A stretch of DNA of 64,000 bases from Flaveria trinervia. Lineage: Eukaryota > Streptophyta > Magnoliopsida > Asterales > Asteraceae. Position numbers and translations under genes: made by a program. The stretch is from contig CM046456.1 of NCBI GenBank assembly GCA_025506515.1, positions 68,277,159 through 68,341,158 on the forward strand, given 5' to 3'. The notes under the pieces were generated by a model. It ran no database searches and was not told the DNA's origin. It saw only the letters and a program-made list of their open reading frames with translations. This document shows positions 10,656-23,486 of this stretch, in pieces (position 1 is the first letter of the stretch; each line of letters starts with the position of its first letter).

Positions 10656-13600
10656 ACTTAAGTTAAATAGTAAAAATATAAATGAAAAATATAAATATAG
10701 TGTTAATTTAAATTATTATAAATAAAATAATACTTAATATGTGAATTTAATCATACACATTAGTTCATATATTAATTAGAATAAGTTTATTAAACGAGGA
10801 CAATTAGAAACAATTGCATAAAACATTTATATCATATGCTTAAATAGTTGTTCTAATTATCTTTCAAAAATAAAAAACTATCAATCTATCCATAAGTTTT
10901 GTATTATACAATAGTAAAAATATTAAGTTACCTTAAAAAAAAACTTTAATTTCAAAACACAAGTCATTAGTGCACATACATGCCTCTTTTTCTCCTTTTC
11001 TCTTTTTTTATTATTTTTTTTTGAACAACAATATACAACTCTGCTTCGTAGCATAGATGTTATCTTAATCGGTCCCATCTATTTTTTTTCTCAACCGGGA
11101 CCGCACCCCAACCCACTCAGGAAGAAATCATTGCTTAGAAAACCACCTGGCTTAACTCTGAGTATTTTTATTATTTATTACTTTTATCTTTTTATACTTT
11201 CTTAATGTATTATTATAATTAGTTTTGGAATGATTTTCTTTTTCCCTATAACCTCTATAAATATTTTTTTGTTATAGAATCTCGAATATACTATTGTGAC
11301 GTGTTTATTTTTATTTCTATTTTGATATAAATTTGATTCGTAATGAAGTTATATGTAATAATGTAGAAGTCATCAAAATACAATCATATAAGTCGTCAAA
11401 ATTGTTTTTACGCTTTGACTTTCATAAGTTTTTTGTTTTCCCTTACAACTTTTAAAATACATTGATTTTTAGAATTCTAAATTTTATGTAGCAACGTACT
11501 ATTTTTAATATACTTTTCGGTGAAAATTTTCATAACATCATTTTTAAACTGATAGTGATTCTAAATGGTTCTTTAAGCGTTGATTTTTAACCATTCAACA
11601 CGCATTTTCATATGTACCGATGCAACTTTCTTTTTCTACATCAGTGTCGCAACTTACTTTTTTTGGTTGAATACAATTTATTCTTAAAGAAACAAATAAA
11701 CTCTAGGACCAGTAGTTCACATATGCGCATATACAACAACTCCTTTCGTGTACACTATTTAGTTCCATGCAACATGACTAATTTGTTAACTTTTTAATCA
11801 TTTATTGCTTTTATATAAGTTTCAAACATTATCAACCACATCTCAGGAAGCATTGGTTGTGATGGTATTGTTTTCCAGTAAAATGTTTTACAAGAATGGT
11901 ATTTATTTTCTTCAAGACGTGGGTTTGCAGTAATATTTATACTAGTCTTATATAATTAGAATAATTGTTTTAGTAGAAACTCAAAACTAGTGCAAATCTT
12001 TGAAATTTTAACCGAGGTTTAAAGCACGCTTGAAAAAAGGTAGGCTCAAGATCGACTTAGCTCTAAACGATTCGAGCCGGCTCAGCTCAATTCGTAAACA
12101 AGTCGAGTAGGCTTAACTGGGGATATAAATCAGTCGAGCCCGAGCTAAGCTAGGCACTGCTTGTATTCCTCACCGCATCCCACAAATTCTCTATTATTTT
12201 TATTAAGCGACTATATTTCTCTACCCAGCAGGCTACCAGAAAAGAAAAACAAACAATTCGAGTGTCAACTATGGATTTGAAACCCCTCTTTTTTTTCTGT
12301 ATGCTTTCTTTTCTGTCATGTGTTTAAATAATGAAAGTAAAAAAGACATGATAATAGTAACTTTGTTCTTTCTATTAACAAACCATAAACACGATTTGTT
12401 AGCAATACCATCCAACATACTTTCCTTTTGAAAAATTTTCCTATAAGAAAGAAAACATAATGCTAGATCGTCATATATCATTAATGAGGCAGTTTTTTCT
12501 CATCTCACGCCTCTATAATCTTTTGAACCAATTAGAAAGAGTAGTATCTCCCAAACAAACATCGTGCCGAATAGAGTATCGTCCCCAATCCCCACCCTCT
12601 TTCTTGTACCAAGTTGGGACGCGGTTCATGGTTGAAAAAGGAAGCACGATCATTGTTGTTGTTGAGCATGTTGTCATTAGTTGTACCTTGTGGATTGAAG
12701 GTTGTTTTCTTTATTTTTGCAACTCGAGTCACATAGAAGTTGTTGTATATACGAGAAGATATATGTAATTGTCGTTCAACGTTGAAAAGAAGAACATGAG
12801 TTTATCGAAATAGGAAAATAAAATATTTTTTTATGTTTATCTCAAATAATTTTAACTATTTAACAAAAAAAGCGTTCCAATAAAGACTCGAACAAGTGAG
12901 AGACATACAAAACACTAAAGTCAAAGAAAATACTAAATTAAAATGCAAACAAATAGTATAAAACCTCTGTAGAGAAAATGAAATTGAAGAAAAAGAGCCA
13001 CCTGGAGACACACCCACATGGACCAATTAGGCATAAGAACCGTAGATGCTAAGTTGATAAATATCACAGTTATAATTAGCCTTAACTAAATAACTACTCT
13101 ACCATCACTATTAAATGAGTCAAACAAGTAAACGACAACATTTGATGCCTTTTAATAGAAAACTAGGTTTATTACCTGTCTCGTGTTACCGTGGCATTGT
13201 ACGTGACGTGATAAACTATATATTACAATCAACCCGATAAACGTTATATATACTATATGTTTGGGTGTACGTGACGTGATAAACGTAGGTAAACTCAAAA
13301 CGTATATAAAAATAAGCATGAAAACATTTTATATTTGACCCAACTTATTTCGGAACAAAATTTACGTCAAAATATAGACGTATGTAAAAACATAAACAGT
13401 CTTAAAGAGTATAGATTAAAGCTTGGAAACGTTTTATATTTGACCAAAGTCATTTCTAATTACATCTAAACGTAGACGAATTTGTCTTGCACATTGACAC
13501 GTAAATTGAACCTAACATTGAAACGACAACCTGTTAGAAAGTAATAACAAATTAAATAACATTCCTGAAAAAAAAGAAAAAACTTACTTATAAAAGAAAA

Positions 13601-13680
13601 AAAAGAAAGAAAAGGTGATTTATAAAAGGAAAAAAAACAACAACAAAAAAACAAAACTTAAAAAGAAAGCGAAAATGAAT
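10656..13680. other. intergenic repeat-rich DNA without a supported gene
   Basis: Short open stretches at 11612-11797 and 12269-12768 lack family features and overlap on opposite strands, so I treat them as chance. A GAGCC/CTCGAG-rich patch near 12040-12150 resembles plant dispersed repeats. At 13200-13480 there are two diverged direct copies of a roughly 65-120 bp unit: GTACGTGACGTGATAAAC occurs at about 13200 and 13267, and TTTTATATTTGACC at about 13327 and 13431. Confidence 0.5.
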
Positions 13681-13745
13681 GGTTGAAGACTCGAACCAAG
13701 GTGGAGCGTGTGGGAGGAGATGCACTCACCCACCCTAGCCAAAAA
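13681..13745 (-). repeat. tRNA-derived (SINE-like) head with A- and B-box
   Basis: On the minus strand an A-box-like TTGGCTAGGGTGGGTGAG is followed about 27 nt later by a B-box-like GGTTCGAGTCTTC. No full cloverleaf is formed, so this is likely a SINE-type polymerase III promoter remnant, not a tRNA gene. Confidence 0.4.
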
Positions 13746-14008
13746 TAATTTTTTTAATCTTCTCAATAGTTTGTTATTTATAGTAATTTAAAATCTGAAA
13801 AATTCAAAAAAAAAGAAACAATTAACAAACCACCAATGAATAGGAATCGGTGGCAACCCACCAACCTTGCTTTTTAAGGTATAGTAATTAGAAATGAAGC
13901 CGTGTGATGTGGCGCTTTGACGAACTTTTTTATGAGATTCACGCCGTTAACATTAATGTTGTTAAGTATATAAAAGAAACATAATAAAAAACGAAAAAGA
14001 AAAACACC

Positions 14009-14065
14009 CCTAGGTTCGAACCCATGGCAATGAGAACATATATTGCAGCTAACCAACTGGCTTGA
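14009..14065 (-). repeat. tRNA-derived (SINE-like) head with A- and B-box
   Basis: On the minus strand AAGCCAGTTGGTTAGCTGC (good A box) is followed by GGGTTCGAACCTA (good B box). The sequence after it is T-rich. It has the same orientation as the copy about 300 bp away. A complete tRNA fold is not visible. Confidence 0.45.
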
Positions 14066-14158
14066 GGATGACTCGTCTTAAAGTTGAAAATATATGTATT
14101 TGATCCTCTAGAAATTATAAAAAAATCCCATCAACGTTTCTTTTTAAGATATCTATAA

Positions 14159-16246
14159 TCTATAACCTCTAATAAAGCAAAGTTTCTTTTGTCACTTATC
14201 ATTTTCTTAAATTATGTTTTTGACACTTGTCATTTTTTAAGATATTCACATATTAATTTTCCTCCAAAAAAGTATTATAGTAATTTAAATATTTCTACAA
14301 ATTTCTCTCTCTTATTAAATATAAATTCTATTAATTGCTATATCTCTCTCTTTTATTTAATTTTTTAAATCAAGATATCTTTTTTTAAATAGATTTTAAG
14401 AAAGAAATTAAAAAATCACATTTTTTAAATTAAAATCTAAATAACAAAAAACTAAAGTTTTGTATAATATAAATCTTTCTAAAACACTAAACATTTTTAA
14501 ACAAAATATTTTATATCATTTTGTTTTAAAAAAATTAAAAACATGTGAAATATTTTAAAACAATCTTTTCAAAACGACCAGAATAATTACAAACTAGGTT
14601 TTTTAAAACAATATTTTTATAAAAAAAATTTTAAAAATCTTAAAACAAATGTTTAAAAATGAAACTATTTACATAAGAGAGTTAAAAAATAGTATATTTT
14701 TTATTTTTTGAACTATTACGCATATATAATTTAAATTATATTTTACATTAAAATATTATACTGTAACTGTTCATGTTCATTTTACATATATAATTTATAT
14801 TAAAATTTAACCTGTTTATTTAATGAGTTTTAGCCTAATGATCTATCTATAAAAAACTAAAGTAAACGTGAAACAATTGTAAACCTTATTATACTTACTT
14901 TCATGTTTCTCTATATTATTAGTAATAATATCTAATATTAAGATTATTACTCATATATTTTTAAATTAAAAAATATATAATTTAATAATTTAAAAACCTA
15001 TTTTTTTATTAAAACATACTTTTTAACAAAATTTTATAAAAAACATAATACAAATAAATTTAAAAAAATCATTTCTCTTAAAACAATATATTTAAAAATC
15101 ATTTTTTATAAAAACAAAACATTATTGTTTATTTACTTAAATTAGTTATTTATATGTAATACATTCACACCTGTTTGCCAGTTCTCAAATTTTACATATT
15201 CACACATTGATTTTCCCTTTAAAGGACATTATCGTAATTTAAATATTAATACAAGTTTCTTTTTTCTTATTTAAAAATTAATTTTATTAATTTCTATAAT
15301 TATCTCTCTTATCTATATTTTTTGAAATGAAACTATATTTTTTAAAAATATATATGTTATTAAAGACGTTAAAAATTACACATTTTAATTAAAATCTAAA
15401 TAATAAAAAACAAAATTTTAATATAATATAAATTTTTCTAAAACACTAAATCTTTTCTAAGCAAATATATTTTAAATCGTTTTATTTGAATTATAAATAT
15501 GAAAATTTTAAAAACAGTCTTATTAAAACAACCAAACTAATTACAAATCATAGTTTAAAAAAACAAGATTTTGATAGAAAATTAATTTAAAAAAAACTTA
15601 GAACAAATGTCTAAAAATAGAAAACTATTTAGATAAGAGAGTTATAAATAGTATAATTGTTTTATTTATTGAGCTATTACGTATACATAATTTTTAGTTA
15701 TATATAATATTAAAGTATTATAATCTATCTATATAAAACTAAAATAAATATGAAACAATTGTTAACCTTATCATACTAATTTTCTCATTTCTCTATAATA
15801 ATAATAATATAATAATAATAATAATAATAATATAATAATAATAATAATAGTGAATACTAATAATTTTACTCTTAGCGTTTTCAAATTATATATATATACA
15901 TATATATACATATATATATGTATAATATATATAATTTAATAAATAAAAACCTATTTTTGTATTAAAACATAATTTTTAAAATAAAATTTTATAAAATACA
16001 TAATACAACGAACTTTTTGTTTAAAAAATCATTTTTCTTAAAGTAAAATATTTAAATATCACAATTTTTAATAAAACAAAGTTTACGAAAAAAATACATT
16101 ATTACTTATTTACTTAAAGTAACTATTTATATGTAATTATAACCATATTTTATCTTCAAACATGATTTTATAATGCATAAATTTTGATTAATAATTATTT
16201 AATATTTTATTTATTCACTTTGCGTATTACACGAGGACTAACCTAG
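14159..16246 (+). mobile_element. non-autonomous Helitron (about 2.1 kb) with internal tandem duplication
   Basis: The 5' end TCTATAACCTCTAATAAAG is preceded by A. The 3' end has a degenerate hairpin around TTTGCGTATTACACGAGG, then CTAG (16243-16246) followed by T. This is the A|TC...CTAG|T insertion pattern. The 5' end resembles the shorter elements at 32659 and 43124 (TCTAATAAA near the start, then TGTCACTT). The body is extremely AT-rich with no RepHel coding. It contains two diverged copies of a roughly 955-bp unit starting near 14242 and 15198. Confidence 0.55.
15890..15925. repeat. TA-rich simple repeat
   Basis: TATATATACA repeats inside the Helitron body, just after an (AAT)n-like run at 15785-15850. 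Confidence 0.8.
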
Positions 16247-16275
16247 TAATAATAATAATACTACTACTAATAATA

Positions 16276-16791
16276 ATAGTATAGTATCTCGTGTAATACA
16301 CAGTTGATTAAATAATATATGAAATAATTATAATAAAATTTTTAAAATTATAAATGCTATTTGTAAATAAGATGATTGAGTTAGAATAAATAAGTAGTTC
16401 AAGTAAAAACAAATTTAATATAATTTTAAAATTTTATTTTATAAGATTGTATTTTTAATTGTTCTCTTAAACACTCTTGTTTTTTTATAATTTTATATTT
16501 TCAAAAATAATTATGTCATGAAACTTAGAAAAAATAGTATTAAAATATTTCGTATTTAAAAAAAATTATGTCATATATTTTTAAAGTGTATTTTTCATTA
16601 TAATATTATATTTTTAAAATTGTACAATATCAAATTTTTTTATTTAAAATATTTTAAATAATATAGTTACTATATATACTTTTGATCATTTATTATTTAT
16701 TAGGAGAAATAGACGGGAAAATAAAAATGAGAATGTTTAATACATTGACATGTGACATTAAAAAAACTTTTTTTTATTATAGGTAATAGGT
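16276..16791 (-). mobile_element. non-autonomous Helitron, minus strand (about 515 bp)
   Basis: On the minus strand the 3' end carries GTGTATTACACGAG then ATACTATACTAT. The copy at 45704-46191 reads TTACACGGGATACTATACTAG here, so the final CTAG is mutated to CTAT. The 5' region ACCTATTACCTATAATAAA...ATGTCACATGTCAA also matches the 45704-46191 copy (TCTATAACCTATATAAA...ATGTCACATGTTAA). The first base of TC has changed. No coding. Confidence 0.5.
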
Positions 16792-17480
16792 TTGGCGGGC
16801 GAGAAACCTAAACCAATAATGTTGATTCGACATGAGAGATTTAATCATCAAAGATCCACTATATAAAATATCAAATATCAGCAGTTAAGCATGACCCGGC
16901 CCGTTATATGAGGCTTCCCGAATACGCATTGTGACCGGGCTTTCATTTCGGCCCACATGATCCGGTGTCGGACTGAAAAAGTCAAACTTGATAGCCCATT
17001 TGATTATTTCTTGGGCTACAAGCAAACACATGTTTAATCTCACACTTCTCAACAAAATTATTTTGATTTTGTTTAAGCATGGTAACAGCTTTACGTTTTT
17101 TCTTGTTTTATTCAACTTGATTTTTTTTTATTTAGCATAATCTAAAAAGTTATAGATTCAATTATTGATCATATTTTGATCATGTTCAATCAATCAAAGG
17201 AAAAGATGTTTCATGCGATCATACACGAAAATTGTTCTTTCATACATATAATAGTCGTTGAAACTTGAAGTCATCTAGGTTACAATAATTTGTCGTACGA
17301 AAATACCATGATATAATAAACACAAACTCTAACGACTACCGACTCATACACAAATACCATGAACTACTATTATGTACTAACTACATAATCATTTGCGACA
17401 ATCTAAGTGTCACAAATGTAGGTACTTTGGGACACATGGACACATAGAACGCGTTTGATGGAATATAGTTTTTATCTCAT
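16792..17480. other. intergenic, downstream of the aspartyl protease
   Basis: The open stretch 16885-17115 (-) has no recognisable family and low-complexity composition, so I do not call it. The protease 3' UTR should lie in the right-hand part. Confidence 0.5.
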
Positions 17481-18997
17481 TCAGCAAACATTCGGGCCGA
17501 ATCCCATAATCCCGTTTGTGGAGTCGAAAGATATCTGAATCCCTTCTTGTTGGATGTTGCCAATAATGGATAGTCCTGATGAAGTCGGGGCGAAGGCGAA
17601 ACAAAATGTTCCCACGTTGTCCACTGGAATCAAATAATTCCTTGCTGGAAGTGTTAAAACCGGCCCACCGGTGAAGTAGAATGAAACTGTGGGTACTTGA
17701 ACTGTGACAAACCCGTTTAGGTCATAACACGTATCAAATATGGTAACGGGTCGAGCACGAGGTAGGTTGGCGGTTTGAGCGATGAAAGCGTCACGAAAAG
17801 CGGTATAAGCGGCGGTTGGGAGTCTGGTGACGGCTGTCCCCGTATCCATCACAACTCCTCCATGGCCCATGTCACTCAACTTAAAAATGGGTTCAGGTAT
17901 GCTCACCTGAACCCCTCCCACTCCAAGACCTGAAAGCCCGACATAGTAAAAGGTTGGGACCCTTGAATTCTTTAACAGTGGGACCCAAACCGCACTATCT
18001 GTTGGGAGAGATTCTCTCCCAAACTCCAATGAGCCAGGGGAGCCAGTTCCCCGGCTAACAAGACAATAGCTAAACGCACCACCGGATGCACCACCCAATT
18101 GACTCACTAATGACATCGAGCCACCTCCGATGCCAAGTAACCGGCCGCGCCTATAAACAACCCTTGGTTTCTATGACCACAACCGATGGCAACCTTTTGG
18201 ATGAACGTATCCCCGAAGGTAAGTGTCTCGAGGGCTAACGACCCCTTCGTGTAGGACCCGTCACCATATGAAACCTCGTACCCGCACCATCGACCACCAC
18301 CACCGCCTTCACATCCAACGGCCGTCTCGGCATGCTCACAAACACTTGACCCGCAAGACACAGCTTCAAAAGAAGTTGAGTCAGTCGGGTCAAATAGAGG
18401 ATCCGACTGTTGATAACATTGCTTGCATGGCAAGCATTGGACCCACACAACATCACTACCAGAGTCAACCACCATGTATTGACTTTGCGGTGGACTTCCC
18501 ACCCCTATCCTCACAAAATACTCTCCACTTCCTTGTAGCATGCCGGAAACCACCTCGGAACCGAAATCCTCCACCTCGAACCGCCCCACTCCGCCACCAC
18601 CGGTGGTGGTTTCATTACCATTAACAATCCTACTATTCAAAATTGCCACCCTTTTCACATCCCTCTTCAACCGGGCTTCCACCCGCTGCCTATGATCACC
18701 ACCGTGGTCTGACAGCTTGTCTCGGTGGACAAGGTTGAGCTTCCACCGGCTGCCGCCACGAGAGTCGTCGGAATCTTCCAGTTTTTCATGGTCAAATAGT
18801 TGTGTTTGTGGTGGGCGTGAGGGTGATCTTGTGGTGTGTATGATTTGTTGGACGTGGAGGATTTGATGGGACGACGGTGGTGCTGCGGTGGCGAGTGGCG
18901 GAAAAAGGAGGATAACCACCACCTTCACCACCGTGATTAGCATGGCGGCTGTCAACATGGTTGCTTTTGTTATGAATAGGTTAACGAAGAACACCAT
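17481..18997 (-). CDS. ASPG-type aspartyl protease (A1 family, nepenthesin-like), frame broken by one base
   Basis: This intronless gene encodes about 505 residues, as usual for plant ASPG1/ASPG2-like proteases. It has a hydrophobic N-terminus (residues 14-39, secretion signal), a prosegment with KLNLVHRD, an N-terminal lobe with active-site VVDSGSDVVWVQC (Asp about 178; DSG instead of DTG is normal in the close Arabidopsis homologue as I recall it), YGDGSYTKG (flap), GCGHRNQGLF, then the C-terminal lobe with MDTGTAVTRLP (second Asp about 385) and the C-terminal SIIGNIQQEG...GFGPNVC. Function: probable secreted or cell-wall endopeptidase; substrate unknown. The frame shifts near 18140: a base is missing from GGTT after GAAG, and both sides align perfectly to the family in different frames. 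This may be a sequence error or a very recent pseudogene. ATG 18997 is only 13 nt from the TATA box, so ATG 18958 or 18943 is the more likely start. Confidence 0.85.
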
Positions 18998-19010
18998 CTC
19001 ATGGTGTATG

Positions 19011-19019
19011 TATATATAA
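19011..19019 (-). promoter_or_regulatory. TATA box of the aspartyl protease
   Basis: On the minus strand TTTATATATACATAC ends 13 nt upstream of the first ATG (18997). With initiation about 30 nt downstream, the transcript would begin near 18987, inside the first codons. Confidence 0.5.
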
Positions 19020-19020
19020 A

Positions 19021-22000
19021 GAGGTTCTTTAACTAATAATTATTATTATTTATCGTATTAATAATACAATCAATGATGATATAATTAATGTATATTATTG
19101 TATAACTACTATTATTAGCGTAAGGAAATATATTTTTAGTTATACGAAATACTTGATCGATAGTATTTACGTTAATTAGGGGTTAAAGCATGCATATTAT
19201 AAGAATATAAATATTTTAACTCCAAGGATTAATTTTGTTTTGACAAACAAAAAGATACGTAAGTCAATGCTATTATTACTATTTTAATGTTGTTATTAGT
19301 GAAGAAAATATATTATGTAGTATGCTACTGACTTCTTGAAAAGAAAATCTCTTAAAAACATAATTTTTTGGAAGTGTCCTCATATACAATCCTTTTATTT
19401 TTCAAATTAATTTTACTTCTCTCTGTTAAACCCGTGGTCTAAAAAATAGAAGGCATACACATGGATTATACATATGGTACTTCTTTAAAGATTAATTGAG
19501 TTTAGATTTGATGTAAGATTAGCATCATAAAAAATAGATTTTCTTAATATTAAAATCTTTCTACTTGTAAAAAGTAGATGAAGTAGTCACTAAACTAGTG
19601 TTTGTGTTTTAAAGTCATGGAACTAGTGTAAAATAAACAATCTTGTGATTCTTTATTAAATAACGATTTATTAACTCTTATATTGGTCAAACTTTGGTAA
19701 AGTAACATCATAACATTTTTAAGAAAATAGAGCTTCTTATTTTTACCAATTAAAGAGTTAAAGTCATTATTCTAAAAACATTTTCAGCATAAAGCATTTT
19801 AAACAAGTTTAAAAAATTTAAATGTATAAATCTAGTTTAGTGACTTTCGCGTGTAAATTTTTACAAGTTGAGTGAGTTTGATATGTTAAAATTAGTCGGG
19901 TGACTTTTCATGAAAAATAATAAAAAATCATACTTGTTTTTTCTTAATATATATTTGGTTAATTTGTAGAATGGTATAAGTTTTAATATTGTTCCGATGA
20001 AGTCACTCAAAATTTAAAAGTGTTTTAATTTAATCGTTTATCTGTCATGTTTTATTTAAATTGTAGTTTTGAGCATTTTTTTTTTGTTTCAATTAGGATT
20101 CTTTAATCTTTTTTTAAAGTTGATGTAGAGTTGTAACGTGGATTTTAGGGGTTTTTTTTTTATTTTTCTAAATATAATTAACATGTTTTTAACATTTTAA
20201 TAAAATTATAGATATTGATCGAAAATCCTAACCCTCATATCTTCTCCTTATTTTTATCTTGACACAAAAAAAGTCTGATGATAACTTAGTTTCATGATTC
20301 GATGACCTATTTTAAGCAAAATATACATCCGTGATCTAATTATAATAGTTTCGATAACCATGACTTATTTTAAGTGATCTAATTATAATATTTTTGAAAC
20401 TTGAAAACTATCATGTTTTATTTTCTCTAGTAAAAAATGATACATGTATTTATTTTTCATTACTTATTATATTACATATAAAATAATTAAAATACACTTT
20501 TAAAGAAGCATGTCCAACTAATCCACTAGAAGTTGCTTTCAAGCATGCTGGCAAAAAAATTTAATCAAACCCGGCACTAAATTCATATTCTTCCTTATAA
20601 AACAAAACTCTAAAGTAAGTTAAATGTTTTGAATTTATTATTCTTTGTTATATGAATATCAATGCAAGATCAAATTTCATTTTTACTTTTCATTCTAATG
20701 AAACTATAAGCAAATTTTATTTACTCATGTTCCCGTCGTTACATTAATAACTTGCAGTTTTGAAATCTAGATTGCTTGATCTAATCGTTTCAATAAAAAG
20801 CTTTACCCAATTCAACTACAACTAAATTAACCGATTCCACATAAGCGACATAATTTCAACGGTCCAATTAGGAATTAAAACACACACACAAACACGTCAT
20901 ATCAGCTGTAACATCATATTTTCACTTATCAATTAAAACTCTCATATTTGCTCCGACAATTTATTATTTTTCAAACATTCCTATATCATTTTTCTGAATG
21001 AGAAGATGTACTGCCTGTATATAATTTTACACCAATTTCATACCACAACTAATATACACAAACTAAGTATAGATGGCCGGGACTCGAGTCCTTGATATCA
21101 AAAAAAATTTGTGATCGACTTTAACTCCAAATGACTTTAACACTAGACTCAAAACACCCCCTACCCCATATCAGTTAAAAATATTATATCGTACTAAATT
21201 CCGGATGTCATAAACTAACATCACACTCGAATGACATGTTTGGCCTAGGTGGCCTATGTTTGATGTTTCTGGGCGTCATTGGAGATAGTATAAATAAGTG
21301 AACTTACAAGGTTCACCAATCACTTGTCCAATGATCGGGATATTTGAAAAATAATATCCATCATCTTGTCCAATAAGTGCATAAGCAAGATCCATCGATT
21401 CAGTTTCAAACATGATTGAGATAACAAAATACTATTCATAGTATAATATATTTAACTCGGTTTGTTTACTAGCTAGTTACATATATAAAGTCCAATTGAA
21501 ACATTACACGTGCGATTTTTATGTTTCTCGACCACCATATATAATCCCACGAAACTCATAACAGTTAGATACATAATTGCCATCGGTTTATATATTGTAA
21601 GCTTGGTATATTAGTAAAACAAAATTAACATCAGAAAATGTTTATGAATTCAAATAATTGAGTGTGATTAAATAAGACAAAGATAAACAAAAATGGGTTG
21701 AGCACAAATAAATAAGACAAACCAAAGAAATAATTATTTATCAACCAAAATTGAAAATAATCAGTTATTAACAAAAATAAAAAGCTTAACGTGAGTGGGA
21801 AGATAAGGAAAAATAATAATATGATGAATATGGTTTACATAAGACATGCACAATTGTTTCAATTATTGAGCCATCATTAAGCCAAAAAGTTCACTTTTAC
21901 TAGAAGATTATTAAATAGTTGCATAAATAAATAAAATGTCTTTTTAACTTTTCTATTTAATTAATCGAAAATGTTAAAGATTTTTAAAAGCAAATGCATT

Positions 22001-22199
22001 ATAAGTTATTGCCATAATGTTAATTCTTATTATATATTTACCATCAAAACACCGTCTATAGTTCTGAATCTACTTTGGCCGGAAGGAACACGACGTTCAA
22101 TGATCGGACCAAGCGTTTTTCTATCTTCTTATTAATTTTTTATTTTCTTTAGATTTTCTTTGTATTACACGATACAAAGAGAGAATTAACATCAAAACT
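19021..22199. other. intergenic AT-rich DNA, no gene seen
   Basis: There are no open reading frames over 60 codons and no element termini recognised. A short direct repeat (ACTTATTTTAAG/GTGATCTAATTATAAT) occurs twice near 20310-20390. Confidence 0.55.
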
Positions 22200-22263
22200 G
22201 GGGCGTTAATCCAGTAGTAAGGCGCTTGTTGCCTGCCTTTCCACCTAGATACGATCCCATGCG
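22200..22263 (+). repeat. SINE-like tRNA-derived head
   Basis: GTTAATCCAGTAGTAAGG (A-box-like, 22205-22222) and AGATACGATCCCA (B-box-like, 22247-22259) have about tRNA spacing, and an AT-rich tail follows. No acceptor stem pairing, so not a tRNA gene. Confidence 0.35.
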
Positions 22264-23486
22264 CATAATTTTATGTTTATGTAGGAATGTAGTGATTTTA
22301 TTAAATGGATTAATTAAGTAAAGAGTTGATTACATAAATAGTCATTCTAGTTTAGTGGGTATCACAAGTTTACATATTAACTTTTGTTAGTAACAACTAT
22401 GATACTTAAGGTGTAAACTTTGTAACACCACGATGGTATTTGGCACCTGAGGGCATTATTCTCAATTCTTAAAAACATTTGAGTAATTAATTACAATGAT
22501 GGTTTTTATAGTTTAGGCAAAACAACATATTAAGTATTAAACAAAAATAATAATAATTATAATAATAGACGGGAGTACTAACATTTAGTTTTATGACAAG
22601 TTTGACTATTAACACTATCAAATGTTTAAAGTGAGGTCATTAGAGTATAAAGTTAAAAGTTACTTAACATCTTTTAATATTACTATTCAAACTCGTTATA
22701 AAATTGTAAGTGATACTCAAGCCGTATATATTTTTGTTTAATACCTAAACTTATTATTACACCCAAAAGACCCTATGTGTAATTAACTCATATTTTATTT
22801 AGGGAGTGACAAAAATAACTCACGTGCTTGGCACGTGAGGAGAGTTAAAAGTTAACAAATGTTAGCTCTAAGGTAGTGTTAAAAATTTTAAAACTCAATT
22901 TTAATAGTTTAAAAAAAAGTTAATACCTAATCCTATGATTCTCCATAAACACAAATACAATTTGTGTACCATCTTTCTTCTTCTTCTTCTTTTTTTTTAA
23001 ATTCAAGCTAAATTTACTTATTTAATTTCATAAACTAATTACTGAAAAATAATGCTTATTTAATTTCATAAATGATTATTGGAAATAATACTTTGTTGAC
23101 AATAGTAGTAATATTCATATATTATTATCAATAAAATATTAGTATTTAACCGTAATCAGACAAGAATCCTTTGAATATTATCTTATCAAATCTTATATTT
23201 TAATAAACTATGTGATCTTGAGATTTACTTTGTTAGGTCACGATCAAGACATTAGGCATTGTGGGCTAGTTTCTAACCATGACCAATTTGTCAAAATGAA
23301 AACATCCATGTGACCATGTCCATTATAATCAATTAGTAATTTATATTCCTGTAATCATACAAATCAAATATTTCATTTGACTGTTATCAGCATTAATAAA
23401 TCAAAATAATAAAAAATAATGATAGTAATACAATAAGGAAAAGGATGAGATGACATTACCTTTATCACATTAACTTTAGCATGTCA
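22264..23486. other. intergenic; left copy of an inverted dispersed repeat
   Basis: The segment at about 22437-22490 (GGTATTTGGCACCTGAGGGC, then a stretch ending AAAACATTTGAG) recurs inverted at about 24518-24570. No gene is visible. Confidence 0.45.
22819..22839. promoter_or_regulatory. perfect short hairpin containing two CACGTG motifs
   Basis: The arms CTCACGTGC and GCACGTGAG pair perfectly over 9 bp around TTG. Each arm contains a G-box core. There is no adjacent gene, so a regulatory role is not supported; it may be a hairpin of a dispersed repeat. Confidence 0.4.

Noticed and set aside
14009..14065. tRNA gene
   Set aside because: A and B boxes are good but acceptor and anticodon stems do not pair.
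18223..18624. 133-codon plus-strand open stretch
   Set aside because: Antisense to the aspartyl protease, His/Arg/Pro rich, a codon-bias shadow.
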